The notes under the pieces were generated by a model. That model did no database searches and had not been told where the DNA came from. It saw only the letters and a list, made by a program, of their open reading frames with translations. Shown piece after piece: positions 43,944 to 51,225 of a stretch of DNA of 52,513 bases (positions are counted from its first letter, which is position 1; every line of letters begins with the position of its first letter). The DNA lies in NCBI GenBank assembly GCA_937868185.1, contig CALMMG010000135.1:1-52513 (forward strand), in the 5' to 3' direction. The DNA comes from an uncultured Pseudomonadota bacterium. Lineage in GTDB: Bacteria > Desulfobacterota > Desulfobulbia > Desulfobulbales > Desulfurivibrionaceae. Both the position numbers and the translations under genes were made by a program.

Positions 43944-44282
43944 ATGACCTTTGTCGAATCGATCAGAGTTTGTTTTTCTAAATATGCAGAATTTAATGGA
44001 CGCGCATCACGGTCTGAATTTTGGTGGTGGACTCTGTTTGTTGTCTTGGCATCGATAGCTGCAAGCATCTTTGGCGAATCAGCGTCAGCGCTTTTTTCTT
44101 TGGCCACACTTTTGCCAGGGCTGGCAGTGGGGTCACGGAGACTGCATGACACAGACAGAAGCGGCTGGTTCCAACTGCTTTGGCTCATTCTGTTCGTTGG
44201 CTGGATTCCTTTAATCATCTGGCTGACGCAAGTAGGCAAGGAACCGAACCGTTTTGGTTCAGCCTCAGCCGTGGCGCCCTAG
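43944..44282 (+). CDS. DUF805 membrane protein
   Basis: The 112-residue protein shows the DUF805 pattern: 'KYAEFNGRASRSEFWWWTLF' at the N terminus, two or three hydrophobic helices, 'LLPGLAVGSRRLHDTDRSGWFQLLWLI' and a final 'GKEPNRFG'. DUF805 proteins are small inner-membrane proteins with no established function. It lies alone in an AT-rich stretch and precedes the AEC transporter by 59 bases. A ribosome binding site (AGAGGG) is 12 bases before the ATG. Confidence 0.9.
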   Translation: MTFVESIRVCFSKYAEFNGRASRSEFWWWTLFVVLASIAASIFGESASALFSLATLLPGLAVGSRRLHDTDRSGWFQLLWLILFVGWIPLIIWLTQVGKEPNRFGSASAVAP

Positions 44283-44341
44283 TATAAGCAGGACAACAAA
44301 AAAAAATCACCCTTCAACATTCCGACCTCACGTGCCACATT

Positions 44342-45241
44342 ATGGAAAATTTTGTAGTTACGATAACCTTTCTCCTTATTGGCATGGCGATAAAACGCAT
44401 CCCGGATTTTTCCAATGAAACAGGGAAAGTTTTAAATTTATTTGTAATATATCTTTCATTACCTGCCCTAGTCCTTCTTAAAATCCCAGACTTGATCTTC
44501 TCGGAAAATCTACTGGTCCCTGCCCTTATGCCTTGGGGAATGTTGTTGTTCTCCGTTGCCATGATCTTACTCATGGCCAGACTTTTGAGATGGGACCGTG
44601 CGACCACCGGTTGCCTGCTCCTTTTAATCCCTTTGGGCAACACCTCTTTTCTGGGCATCCCGATGGTTCAGGCTTTTTTTGGGGCGCAGGCAATCCCCTA
44701 CGCCTTATTATATGATCAGCTCGGTTCTTTCCTTGCTTTAGCAACCTATGGCTCCCTTATCTTGGCGCTCTATGGAACAGAGAGAACCGCCCCGACATTA
44801 AAAGATGTATTAAAAAAAGTTGTTTCATTTCCTCCATTTATCGCTTTATTCCTTGCCTTCGGTATGAAAAGTTTTCCTTATCCACCTATTATGATAAGTC
44901 TTTTAAAAATATTATCCTCTACATTGGTTCCCCTGGTAATGATTGCAGTGGGCTTTCAACTCACCCTCCATTTGGAAAAAAAAGTAATTTCTCAACTTTG
45001 TATCGGGCTTTCCATAAAACTTATTGCCGCCCCAGTAGCCGCATTGCTTTTATGTAAAATAGTCGGACTTGAAGGGGAATCTGTACGGGTTTCAATTTTT
45101 GAAGCAGGCATGCCCCCAATGGTTTCTGCAGGAGCATTGGCCATCTTGGCCAATCTTTCCCCTGCCCTGACGGCAGCATTGGTCGGCGCAGGCATTGTCC
45201 TCAGTTTTGCAACGCTGCCTGTGCTGTATCAGTTACTGTAA
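44342..45241 (+). CDS. AEC (auxin efflux carrier) family transporter
   Basis: The 299-residue protein is almost wholly hydrophobic with about 8-10 membrane helices and matches the AEC/MdcF transporter fold: 'LLIGMAIKRIPDFSNETGKVLNLFVIYLSLPALVLLKIP' and the C-terminal 'EAGMPPMVSAGALAILANLSPALTAALVGAGIVLS'. Family members export or exchange malonate, malate or other carboxylates. The substrate is unknown, and no associated enzyme gene is next to it. The gene is clearly AT-richer than most of the window, which may point to acquisition. Confidence 0.87.
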   Translation: MENFVVTITFLLIGMAIKRIPDFSNETGKVLNLFVIYLSLPALVLLKIPDLIFSENLLVPALMPWGMLLFSVAMILLMARLLRWDRATTGCLLLLIPLGNTSFLGIPMVQAFFGAQAIPYALLYDQLGSFLALATYGSLILALYGTERTAPTLKDVLKKVVSFPPFIALFLAFGMKSFPYPPIMISLLKILSSTLVPLVMIAVGFQLTLHLEKKVISQLCIGLSIKLIAAPVAALLLCKIVGLEGESVRVSIFEAGMPPMVSAGALAILANLSPALTAALVGAGIVLSFATLPVLYQLL

Positions 45242-45282
45242 TCAAGTTGAAACAGGCATGTGTTACCTGAAAGGAAATCTGT

Positions 45283-45825
45283 ATGCGGAGTTCAAAAACC
45301 TGGCTGATCTTAATCAGCGCTCTTCTTGCTGGGATTGTAAGCTGTAATTCGCGGGAAGTGACTGTAACCCTGTCCCGCGATGAGATCCAGGCACATGTTG
45401 CCCCCCGGTTTCCCATCACCAAAAATTGGTTAATCCTTAACGTCATTCTCAGTGAGCCGGAAATTTTCCTCTCAGAAAGCGCAAATCAGATCGGGATCAA
45501 TACGCGGGTCGAGCTGAACATTCCCATGCTAAAACCAATCTCCGGATATCTTGGGGTCGCGGCGGTGCCGCGTTACGATACGGAATCGAAGTCGTTCTAT
45601 CTCGAACAAGCCACGGTAGAACGACTGGACCTGCCGGGACTCATGCCCGAGCTGCAAGACAAGGCCAGAACCGCCATCGAATCCATCGTCCGGCAAGAAC
45701 TCGCCAAACATCCGATCTACGAACTCAAGGGCAAAAATCTCAAGGAAATCACCACAGCTTACACATTGCGTGAGGTGCAGGTGCGAAACGGCAAACTACA
45801 GGCAACTTTTTACTTGCCACTATAG
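45283..45825 (+). CDS. DUF1439-like lipoprotein
   Basis: The 180-residue product has a lipoprotein signal peptide with lipobox 'IVSC' (Cys21). A YceB/DUF1439-like domain follows: 'VTLSRDEIQAHVAPRFPITKNWLILNVILSEPEIFLSESANQIGI'. Such proteins are periplasmic lipid-binding-like lipoproteins of uncertain role, structurally related to tubular lipid-binding folds. The residue after Cys is Asn, not Asp, so outer-membrane sorting is likely. GAAAGG lies about 8 bases before the ATG. It follows the AEC gene by 41 bases on the same strand. Confidence 0.8.
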   Translation: MRSSKTWLILISALLAGIVSCNSREVTVTLSRDEIQAHVAPRFPITKNWLILNVILSEPEIFLSESANQIGINTRVELNIPMLKPISGYLGVAAVPRYDTESKSFYLEQATVERLDLPGLMPELQDKARTAIESIVRQELAKHPIYELKGKNLKEITTAYTLREVQVRNGKLQATFYLPL

Positions 45826-45945
45826 GCAGGAGAGCGCAAAATCAGCCCTAGCCTGACAATGGCTTTTCCCCTTGCAGCGCAGCGCAAACCCTTCTATGAT
45901 AAAAATATGCTTTTTTTACCTATATTGTTGACCCACACAGGAGTA

Positions 45946-46353
45946 ATGGCAGTGACCTCTTCAGATTTCTTTTCCTTACTTAGCGCCGGAAGCCTCTTTG
46001 CCATTGCCGTCGCCTTGGTCCCAACCTTTCTGCAGTTCCGCCGCACCTTGCAAAAAATGGAGGTCTGCATCGAGAACTTTAACAAGCATGTGGACCCTCT
46101 CTGCCAGTCCCTGACCGAGGCTGGCAACGAAATCCAACTCCTCTGTATTTCCTTGAGCGACAAACTGGAGAAGACAGACACTGTCATCTACACCGCCCAG
46201 AAATCAGCGGAAATTTTGCTAAGCACCGCCACCATGGTCAAGGAAACGGCACGCCCCTTTATCACTCAAATTGGCGGGTTCAGCGCCGGGGTCATGGCCT
46301 TCTCGCATTTTCTCAACCGATCATGGAAATCACAAAAAAAAGAAGGAGATTGA
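45946..46353 (+). CDS. Small membrane-anchored coiled-coil protein (DUF948-like)
   Basis: The product of about 135 residues has one N-terminal membrane helix ('LSAGSLFAIAVALVPTFL') followed by a helical region with heptad-like spacing to about residue 115. That is the outline of DUF948-type proteins. The start is uncertain: ATG 45946 has AGGAG only 2 bases away, while in-frame ATGs at 45907 and 45859 would lengthen the N terminus. It ends one base before the YtxH gene. DUF948 and YtxH pairs are common and are linked to general stress in Gram-positives; function here is unknown. Confidence 0.65.
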   Translation: MAVTSSDFFSLLSAGSLFAIAVALVPTFLQFRRTLQKMEVCIENFNKHVDPLCQSLTEAGNEIQLLCISLSDKLEKTDTVIYTAQKSAEILLSTATMVKETARPFITQIGGFSAGVMAFSHFLNRSWKSQKKEGD

Positions 46354-46354
46354 T

Positions 46355-46744
46355 ATGAGCAAAGACCATTGCGACAATTCCAGCACAGCAGTATTAGCCT
46401 TCCTGGCAGGCACCGTTGTCGGCGCGGCCATTGCCCTTTTAACCGCTCCGAAAACCGGTCAGGAAACCAGGGAAATGCTGGCTGACTATGGGGCCGAGTT
46501 AAAAGAACGGGCCAAAACTCTCCCTGATGATTTTCAGGAATACAAAGAAACCGCCATTGAGCGGAGCAAGGAGATGATCGCTAAAGGCAAGGAACTCATC
46601 AGCAGAGGCACGGACCTTGCCGCACAAGGAAAGGATTTTCTCGACGAAAAGAAAAGAACCCTCAGCGAAGCCATTGAGGCCGGAAAGGTCGCCATGCAGG
46701 AAGAGCGGGAAGCCTTGGCCCACAAACTTGAAGAAAAGGATTAA
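46355..46744 (+). CDS. YtxH domain protein
   Basis: The 129-residue protein starts with a short polar stretch, then a Gly/Ala-rich membrane helix ('AVLAFLAGTVVGAAIALLTAPKTGQETREML') that defines the YtxH family. A long amphipathic, Lys/Glu-rich helix follows to the end. AAGGAG lies 6 bases before the ATG at 46355, fixing the start. It is translationally close to the preceding DUF948-like gene. Family members are stress-related envelope proteins of unknown mechanism. A strong terminator follows at 46805. Confidence 0.85.
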   Translation: MSKDHCDNSSTAVLAFLAGTVVGAAIALLTAPKTGQETREMLADYGAELKERAKTLPDDFQEYKETAIERSKEMIAKGKELISRGTDLAAQGKDFLDEKKRTLSEAIEAGKVAMQEEREALAHKLEEKD

Positions 46745-46804
46745 TTCCAACCAATAGGTTGTGTCTTTCCTCATCTCCCGCAGGTAGATGAGGTCCTTTA
46801 CAAC

Positions 46805-46846
46805 AAAAAAGCGGAGGCCCCTAACAAGGAGGCTTCCGCTTTTTTT
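46805..46846. terminator. Bidirectional terminator between ytxH-type gene and nadK
   Basis: A 15-bp stem joins AAAAAAGCGGAGGCC to GGCTTCCGCTTTTTT (one G-T pair) around an 11-base loop. Flanking A and T runs give a U-tract on either strand. It sits between two convergent genes. Confidence 0.9.
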
Positions 46847-46867
46847 AGCAGCTCAAAACATACCCAC

Positions 46868-47707
46868 TCAGCGCTTAATTTTCCCCACCTCGCCTGCCCG
46901 CCCACCCCAGTTCAGCTTGTTGCGCAGAATTTCAAAATAATCCTTCTGCGGGGAGCAAATAAGCCGCAGAGGCCGCTCCGAGGCCATCACCTCTAGGGTG
47001 TCGCTGGCCGACATTTCCCAGGCAGGTTGGCCATCGACAATGACCTTCACCCCGTTGGCCGGTCCGGCAAGTCTGGTCGTAAGACAGACCGTGGCGGGGA
47101 GAAGCACCGGCCGACTTTCCAACATGAATGGGCAGATCGGCGTAACCAGGATAGATTGCAAAGCCGGATTGACGATAGGCCCGCCAGCAGAAAGGTTGTA
47201 AGCCGTCGAACCGGTGGGCGTAGAAAAGATCAGGCCATCCGCCCGGTAGGTTGTAATGTACTCCTGGTTAGCCCAGGTACTCAGCTGAGCAAGCTGGTCA
47301 ACGCTGCCCTTGCTTACCACAACATCATTCAAGGCATAGCGCCAGTCAGCCACCTCGTCGCCGTGATGAAGCCTGGCCTTAAGCATCAACCTTTCCTCAA
47401 CCACCACCTGCCCGGCCAGAATCCTTTCCAGAACTTCATAGCGCTCGCTAACAGCCACTTCGGTCAGAAATCCGAGATCGCCAAGATTCACCCCGACCAC
47501 CGGCACTTGCAATCGGCTTGCCTGGTCGGCGACATGGAGCAGGGTACCGTCCCCGCCCAAGATGATAAGCAGATCCATGTCATCGGCTATAGTATCAACT
47601 GCAGCAGTAATACCCCGCTCACCTAACCAAGAGAGCAGTTCCCTGCTCATGCCCAGAGCGGCGGAAGAATCCTTTTTGCAGATAATCCCAACCTTACAGA
47701 TTTTCAT
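46868..47707 (-). CDS. nadK: NAD kinase
   Basis: The 279-residue enzyme phosphorylates NAD to NADP. It has the diagnostic 'LLIILGGDGTLLHVA' with the GGDG motif, 'YALNDVVVSKG' and 'DGLIFSTPTGSTAYNLSAGGPIV'. Length is typical. The ATG at 47707 was chosen over an in-frame GTG at 47713; a GGGGTGG sequence is just upstream. It is the last gene of the minus-strand group and ends 22 bases from the shared terminator. The 127-bp palindromic element separates it from proC. Confidence 0.96.
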   Translation of the reverse strand: MKICKVGIICKKDSSAALGMSRELLSWLGERGITAAVDTIADDMDLLIILGGDGTLLHVADQASRLQVPVVGVNLGDLGFLTEVAVSERYEVLERILAGQVVVEERLMLKARLHHGDEVADWRYALNDVVVSKGSVDQLAQLSTWANQEYITTYRADGLIFSTPTGSTAYNLSAGGPIVNPALQSILVTPICPFMLESRPVLLPATVCLTTRLAGPANGVKVIVDGQPAWEMSASDTLEVMASERPLRLICSPQKDYFEILRNKLNWGGRAGEVGKIKR

Positions 47708-47768
47708 TACCACCCCAATCTATTTGCAATCGTTCATCAAAAACGATAAACCGTGGCTCAAACTCTGA

Positions 47769-47895
47769 ATTGTAAACGTTGAGCAGCGCCGCTTCGCTGC
47801 TACCGCAGAGGCGCTTAAGAAGCTTGCGAGCTATAGCCAGCCTATGCAAGCAGGCCGATGACAAAGCAGATGCGGTGTTGTTGAATGTTTACAAT
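47769..47895. repeat. 127-bp structured element with inverted ends between proC and nadK
   Basis: ATTGTAAACGTT at the left end (47769-47780) is matched by AATGTTTACAAT at the right end (47884-47895), 11 of 12 bases complementary. Inside is a perfect 7-bp hairpin AGCAGCG/CGCTGCT (47782-47801) and other short inverted pieces. The right end abuts the proC stop codon. It has no coding frame of note. The arrangement resembles a MITE or palindromic intergenic repeat, but no second copy was found in the window. Confidence 0.5.
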
Positions 47896-48735
47896 CTACT
47901 TGCCTGTGGCGGAGACCACAAGCCGACCAAGTTCGCAGGAGCGATTGGTGGCAGCCTCCACCGCGTTGGTGACCAACGCCCGAAAAGCCCCCTTTTCAAG
48001 CTCATGCAGACCGGCAATGGTTGTGCCACCGGGCGAGGTCACCATGGCCCGCAACTCGGCGGGATGCTTGTTTCCGTTCAGCGCCAGCAGCACGGAGCCA
48101 AGCACCGTTTGCAGGGCCAGACTCTGGGCCACAGGCCGAGCCAGACCCACCTTGACCCCAGCGTCGATCAGGGCTTCGATAAAGGTGAACACATAGGCCG
48201 GGCCGCTGCCGCTCAAGCCGGTAACCGCGTCGAGATACGACTCCTCCAGCACAAAGCTTACACCGACCGCATCAAAGATGCTGGTGGCCACGGCCATATC
48301 CTCGGAACTTACACCCTTGCCAGGGCTCAAGGCAGAGGCGCCCTTGAGCACGATGGCCGGGGTGTTGGGCATAACCCGGATAATCCGGCAGCCACACCCG
48401 GAAACCGCGCCTTCCAACACAGCCAGCGGGATGCCTGCGGCAATGGAGATAAGCAGGTGGTGGGCCTGGATCTTTTCGCGGGAATCGCTGAGAACCGCAC
48501 CGATCACCTGCGGTTTAACCGCAAGAATAACAACCTTGCACTCTGCCCAGACAACCGTAGCTTCCGAAACCGTGGCAACCTTATACTCCTTGTGCAACAA
48601 CGCCTGCCGGTCAGTACTTGGGTCAGCAACCAGAATCTGTCCGGCCTCAACAAGCCCGGCCCCGGTAATGCCCTTGATCAAGGCTTCGGCCATCAGCCCC
48701 CCACCGACAAAGCCAAGTTTTCCTGAAAAACTCAT
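47896..48735 (-). CDS. proC: Pyrroline-5-carboxylate reductase
   Basis: The 279-residue enzyme reduces pyrroline-5-carboxylate to proline with NAD(P)H. It has the N-terminal 'LGFVGGGLMAEALIKG' Rossmann motif, 'VILAVKPQVIGAVL', 'RIIRVMPNTPAIV' and the signature 'DAVTGLSGSGPAYVFTFIEALIDAGVKVGL'. Length and motif order are standard. It is co-oriented with lpxC upstream, but the lpxC terminator in the 202-base gap suggests its own promoter. The palindromic element begins at its stop codon. Confidence 0.97.
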   Translation of the reverse strand: MSFSGKLGFVGGGLMAEALIKGITGAGLVEAGQILVADPSTDRQALLHKEYKVATVSEATVVWAECKVVILAVKPQVIGAVLSDSREKIQAHHLLISIAAGIPLAVLEGAVSGCGCRIIRVMPNTPAIVLKGASALSPGKGVSSEDMAVATSIFDAVGVSFVLEESYLDAVTGLSGSGPAYVFTFIEALIDAGVKVGLARPVAQSLALQTVLGSVLLALNGNKHPAELRAMVTSPGGTTIAGLHELEKGAFRALVTNAVEAATNRSCELGRLVVSATGK

Positions 48736-48874
48736 ATTCTACTCCTAATGGTTAGCTAGGCCGGACGTGAAAACACGACCATAATAGATCAACAATATTG
48801 ACACTGCAGCATCGTACCAATTTTCCCCGCCATTGCAAGCAGGATTCATGGCAACTCCCCCAACCGCCGGGCGT

Positions 48875-48908
48875 AAAAAAACCCGCAGAGTTTTCCAACA
48901 TCTGCGGG
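48875..48908 (-). terminator. Terminator after lpxC
   Basis: An 8-bp perfect stem CCCGCAGA/TCTGCGGG (48882-48908, 11-base loop) is followed on the minus strand by seven U. It lies 30 bases past the lpxC stop. Confidence 0.87.
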
Positions 48909-48937
48909 GTAATTCCTCTCAGGAAAGGCTAGGTCGT

Positions 48938-49921
48938 TCAGGCAAAGCAGGATTGTCCAGCAAGGGCGATACTGGGCGGCAAGAGATAGGACAACAACTT
49001 GTCACCAGCCTCCTTGGTACCCAAGACTACCTTTTCCAGCACCCGGTTGCCCCCTTCTTCTCCATAGGCGATCAAGTCCCACCGCTCGGGCTGAGCGGCA
49101 AGCTGCTTCATTAAGGAAAAATGATGACCGTGCCCTGATTTCCTGGTCACAACATGACCAAGCAAAGGGAAGCCCAACAAGGCCAAATCGCCAATCACAT
49201 CAAGAGTCTTGTGCCTGGCGAATTCATTGGCAAAACGCAATCCCTCGGCATTAACTATGCCATCATCGTCGATAACCACAGCGTTTTCTAGGGAGCCGCC
49301 CAAGGCAAGCCCACTCTGCCGGAGCTTCTCAACCTGATCCAGGAAACCAAAGGTTCTGGCTGAGGCAATCTCCTGGGCGAATTTCTGAGGGGTCAGCTCA
49401 CTGGAGAAGATTTGCTTTCTGATCAGATGGTGGTTGAACTCGATCTCACAGGTGACCTTAAACCCATTATAGGGCAGAATTTTCACAAAAGAATCACCCT
49501 CGACATAGGAGATTTCCTTCTTCACCTTGAGCATCCACTTGCAGGCATTCTGCCGCCGACGGCCCACCCTTTTCAGCACATGGACAAAAGGGCCGGCGCT
49601 ACCATCCATGATGGGCACCTCGGGACCATCCAATTCAACCACTGCATTATCGATGCCCATGCCAAAAAGCGCGGCCAGCAAATGCTCCGTGGTAGAAATC
49701 ATCGCCTCATCCTCGGTGGCGATAGTGGTGGCAAGCCGCGTGTCAACGATCCGATCCATGAAGGCCGGGGTTGGCGCAGCCTGCGGCAAATCACTACGAA
49801 CAAAGCGAATCCCGCTGTTCTCCTCGCCAGGCAAAATAGAGAGGGTGGCAACCTTGCCGGAATGGAGACCAATACCCGCGAAGCTTACCGGTCTTTTTAT
49901 GGTGTGCTGTAATGAATCCAT
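48938..49921 (-). CDS. lpxC: UDP-3-O-acyl-N-acetylglucosamine deacetylase
   Basis: The 327-residue zinc enzyme performs the committed step of lipid A synthesis. It begins 'QHTIKRPVSFAGIGLHSG', has the zinc ligand His80 in 'STTEHLLAALFGMGID', and 'RHKTLDVIGDLALLG' with the second His/Asp pair. The catalytic His lies in 'SGHGHHFSL'. The ATG at 49921 matches the family N terminus; an in-frame start 13 codons earlier is less likely. It has its own terminator and a 242-base upstream gap, so it is probably a single transcription unit. The cytoplasmic location and pathway fit lpxK and waaA nearby. Confidence 0.96.
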   Translation of the reverse strand: MDSLQHTIKRPVSFAGIGLHSGKVATLSILPGEENSGIRFVRSDLPQAAPTPAFMDRIVDTRLATTIATEDEAMISTTEHLLAALFGMGIDNAVVELDGPEVPIMDGSAGPFVHVLKRVGRRRQNACKWMLKVKKEISYVEGDSFVKILPYNGFKVTCEIEFNHHLIRKQIFSSELTPQKFAQEIASARTFGFLDQVEKLRQSGLALGGSLENAVVIDDDGIVNAEGLRFANEFARHKTLDVIGDLALLGFPLLGHVVTRKSGHGHHFSLMKQLAAQPERWDLIAYGEEGGNRVLEKVVLGTKEAGDKLLSYLLPPSIALAGQSCFA

Positions 49922-50163
49922 ATGATGAACACTCTTTCCTGATCTGTGTGTATTTCGCAACGATAACGATACGATATGATTCTAATGCAAAAAACAGACC
50001 ACTTTGTCGAAAGTGAATCAATAATTAATAAAACCGTTTATTTCCGGGATGTTGCACGTGTTGCCTGTAAACAGAGAAATACTAAAGCCAGCCAGACTGT
50101 TGCAAAAAAACCACACCCACGGCATTACCCGCCTTCCCCGAATTCGTGTTCTTTGAGTCGCAA

Positions 50164-51225
50164 CTACCGAAGCTGCTCACTGAGCCGCTCAGCCATAAAC
50201 AGATCAAAGCCTTGGTCCATACGAAGTTCGATGGTCAGAGCCAGGATAGGAAACTGCCCAAAAAATGGCCGGAGTTTAACAAAGTCCTTTTCCGTGGTGA
50301 TAAGCGCCTGGGCTCCCAGGACTTGGGCCGCGGCGACAAGAGCCGCAACATCCCGGGCCGCATAGCCATGATGGTCCTTGAACTCCCTGAACCCGACAAG
50401 AGAAAACCCCTCCTGGCGCAAGGTTTGGCGGAAGGAATCCGGGTTTGCGATCCCAGCAAAGGCAAACACCTTCATTTCCCGGGCCTCGATGAGAGTACAA
50501 GCCGTGTCCGGCCTGCTGTACCAGATCCCTGTCGGCAGATACTCACCCCCAAACACAGGCTTTCCCGGAAAGGTTCCCTGAAGCCACCGTTGGAAATCTT
50601 TCACCTTGGCACGGTTGCCGCTGTCAACCCCGGTAATAACAAAACCATGAGCCCGCCCTAGAGCGGAAACCGGCTCCCGCAATTCACCCCCCGGAAAAAC
50701 CCAGCCATTACCAAGAAGCGTCCTAGCGCTAAAGAGAACCAGGTCAAGATCACGTCTTACGGCGAGATGCTGAAAGGCATCATCCATGACGATGCAGTTC
50801 ACCCCGAACTCCTGGATTGCATGCCTGGCAACCCGGACTCTTTCAGGACCGGTCAAGACAGGAACCCATGGCAGTGCCTCAGCCAGCATGAAAGGCTCAT
50901 CGCCGGACATATCCGGCGAAAGTAATATCCTTGTGCCATCAGAGACGATATTCACCTTACCGGCGGCTTTTCCACCATAGCCACGGCTGGCAATGGCTGG
51001 CCGCAGCCCCCTGTCCAAGAGTATACGGGTCACATAGCGCACCATGGGCGTTTTTCCGGTACCCCCCAAGGTGAGATTGCCGATGCTGATAACCGGCACC
51101 GGCAACCACTGGGATTTCAGCAGGATATTTTTTCGGTAGAGATAGGAGCGCAGCACCATGACCAGGCTGTACAAGGGCGAGAAAATGCGCCCAACCAGAA
51201 ACAGAACGAAAAGCAACTGCTTCAT
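50164..51225 (-). CDS. lpxK: Tetraacyldisaccharide 4'-kinase
   Basis: The 353-residue inner-membrane-associated kinase phosphorylates the 4' position of the lipid A precursor. It has an N-terminal hydrophobic helix and the P-loop 'GGTGKTP' at residues 54-60 within 'ISIGNLTLGGTGKTPMVRYV'. 'AIASRGYGGKA', 'DDAFQHLAVRRDLDLVLF' and 'ALITTEKDFVKL' follow. Its ATG overlaps the stop of waaA by 4 bases, so the two are translationally coupled. Its product is the acceptor for Kdo addition by WaaA after that step. No terminator was evident after the stop. Confidence 0.96.
   Translation of the reverse strand: MKQLLFVLFLVGRIFSPLYSLVMVLRSYLYRKNILLKSQWLPVPVISIGNLTLGGTGKTPMVRYVTRILLDRGLRPAIASRGYGGKAAGKVNIVSDGTRILLSPDMSGDEPFMLAEALPWVPVLTGPERVRVARHAIQEFGVNCIVMDDAFQHLAVRRDLDLVLFSARTLLGNGWVFPGGELREPVSALGRAHGFVITGVDSGNRAKVKDFQRWLQGTFPGKPVFGGEYLPTGIWYSRPDTACTLIEAREMKVFAFAGIANPDSFRQTLRQEGFSLVGFREFKDHHGYAARDVAALVAAAQVLGAQALITTEKDFVKLRPFFGQFPILALTIELRMDQGFDLFMAERLSEQLR

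Noticed and set aside
47779-48726. A 315-codon plus-strand open frame
   Set aside because: It overlaps proC in antisense and runs through the structured element; no family resemblance.
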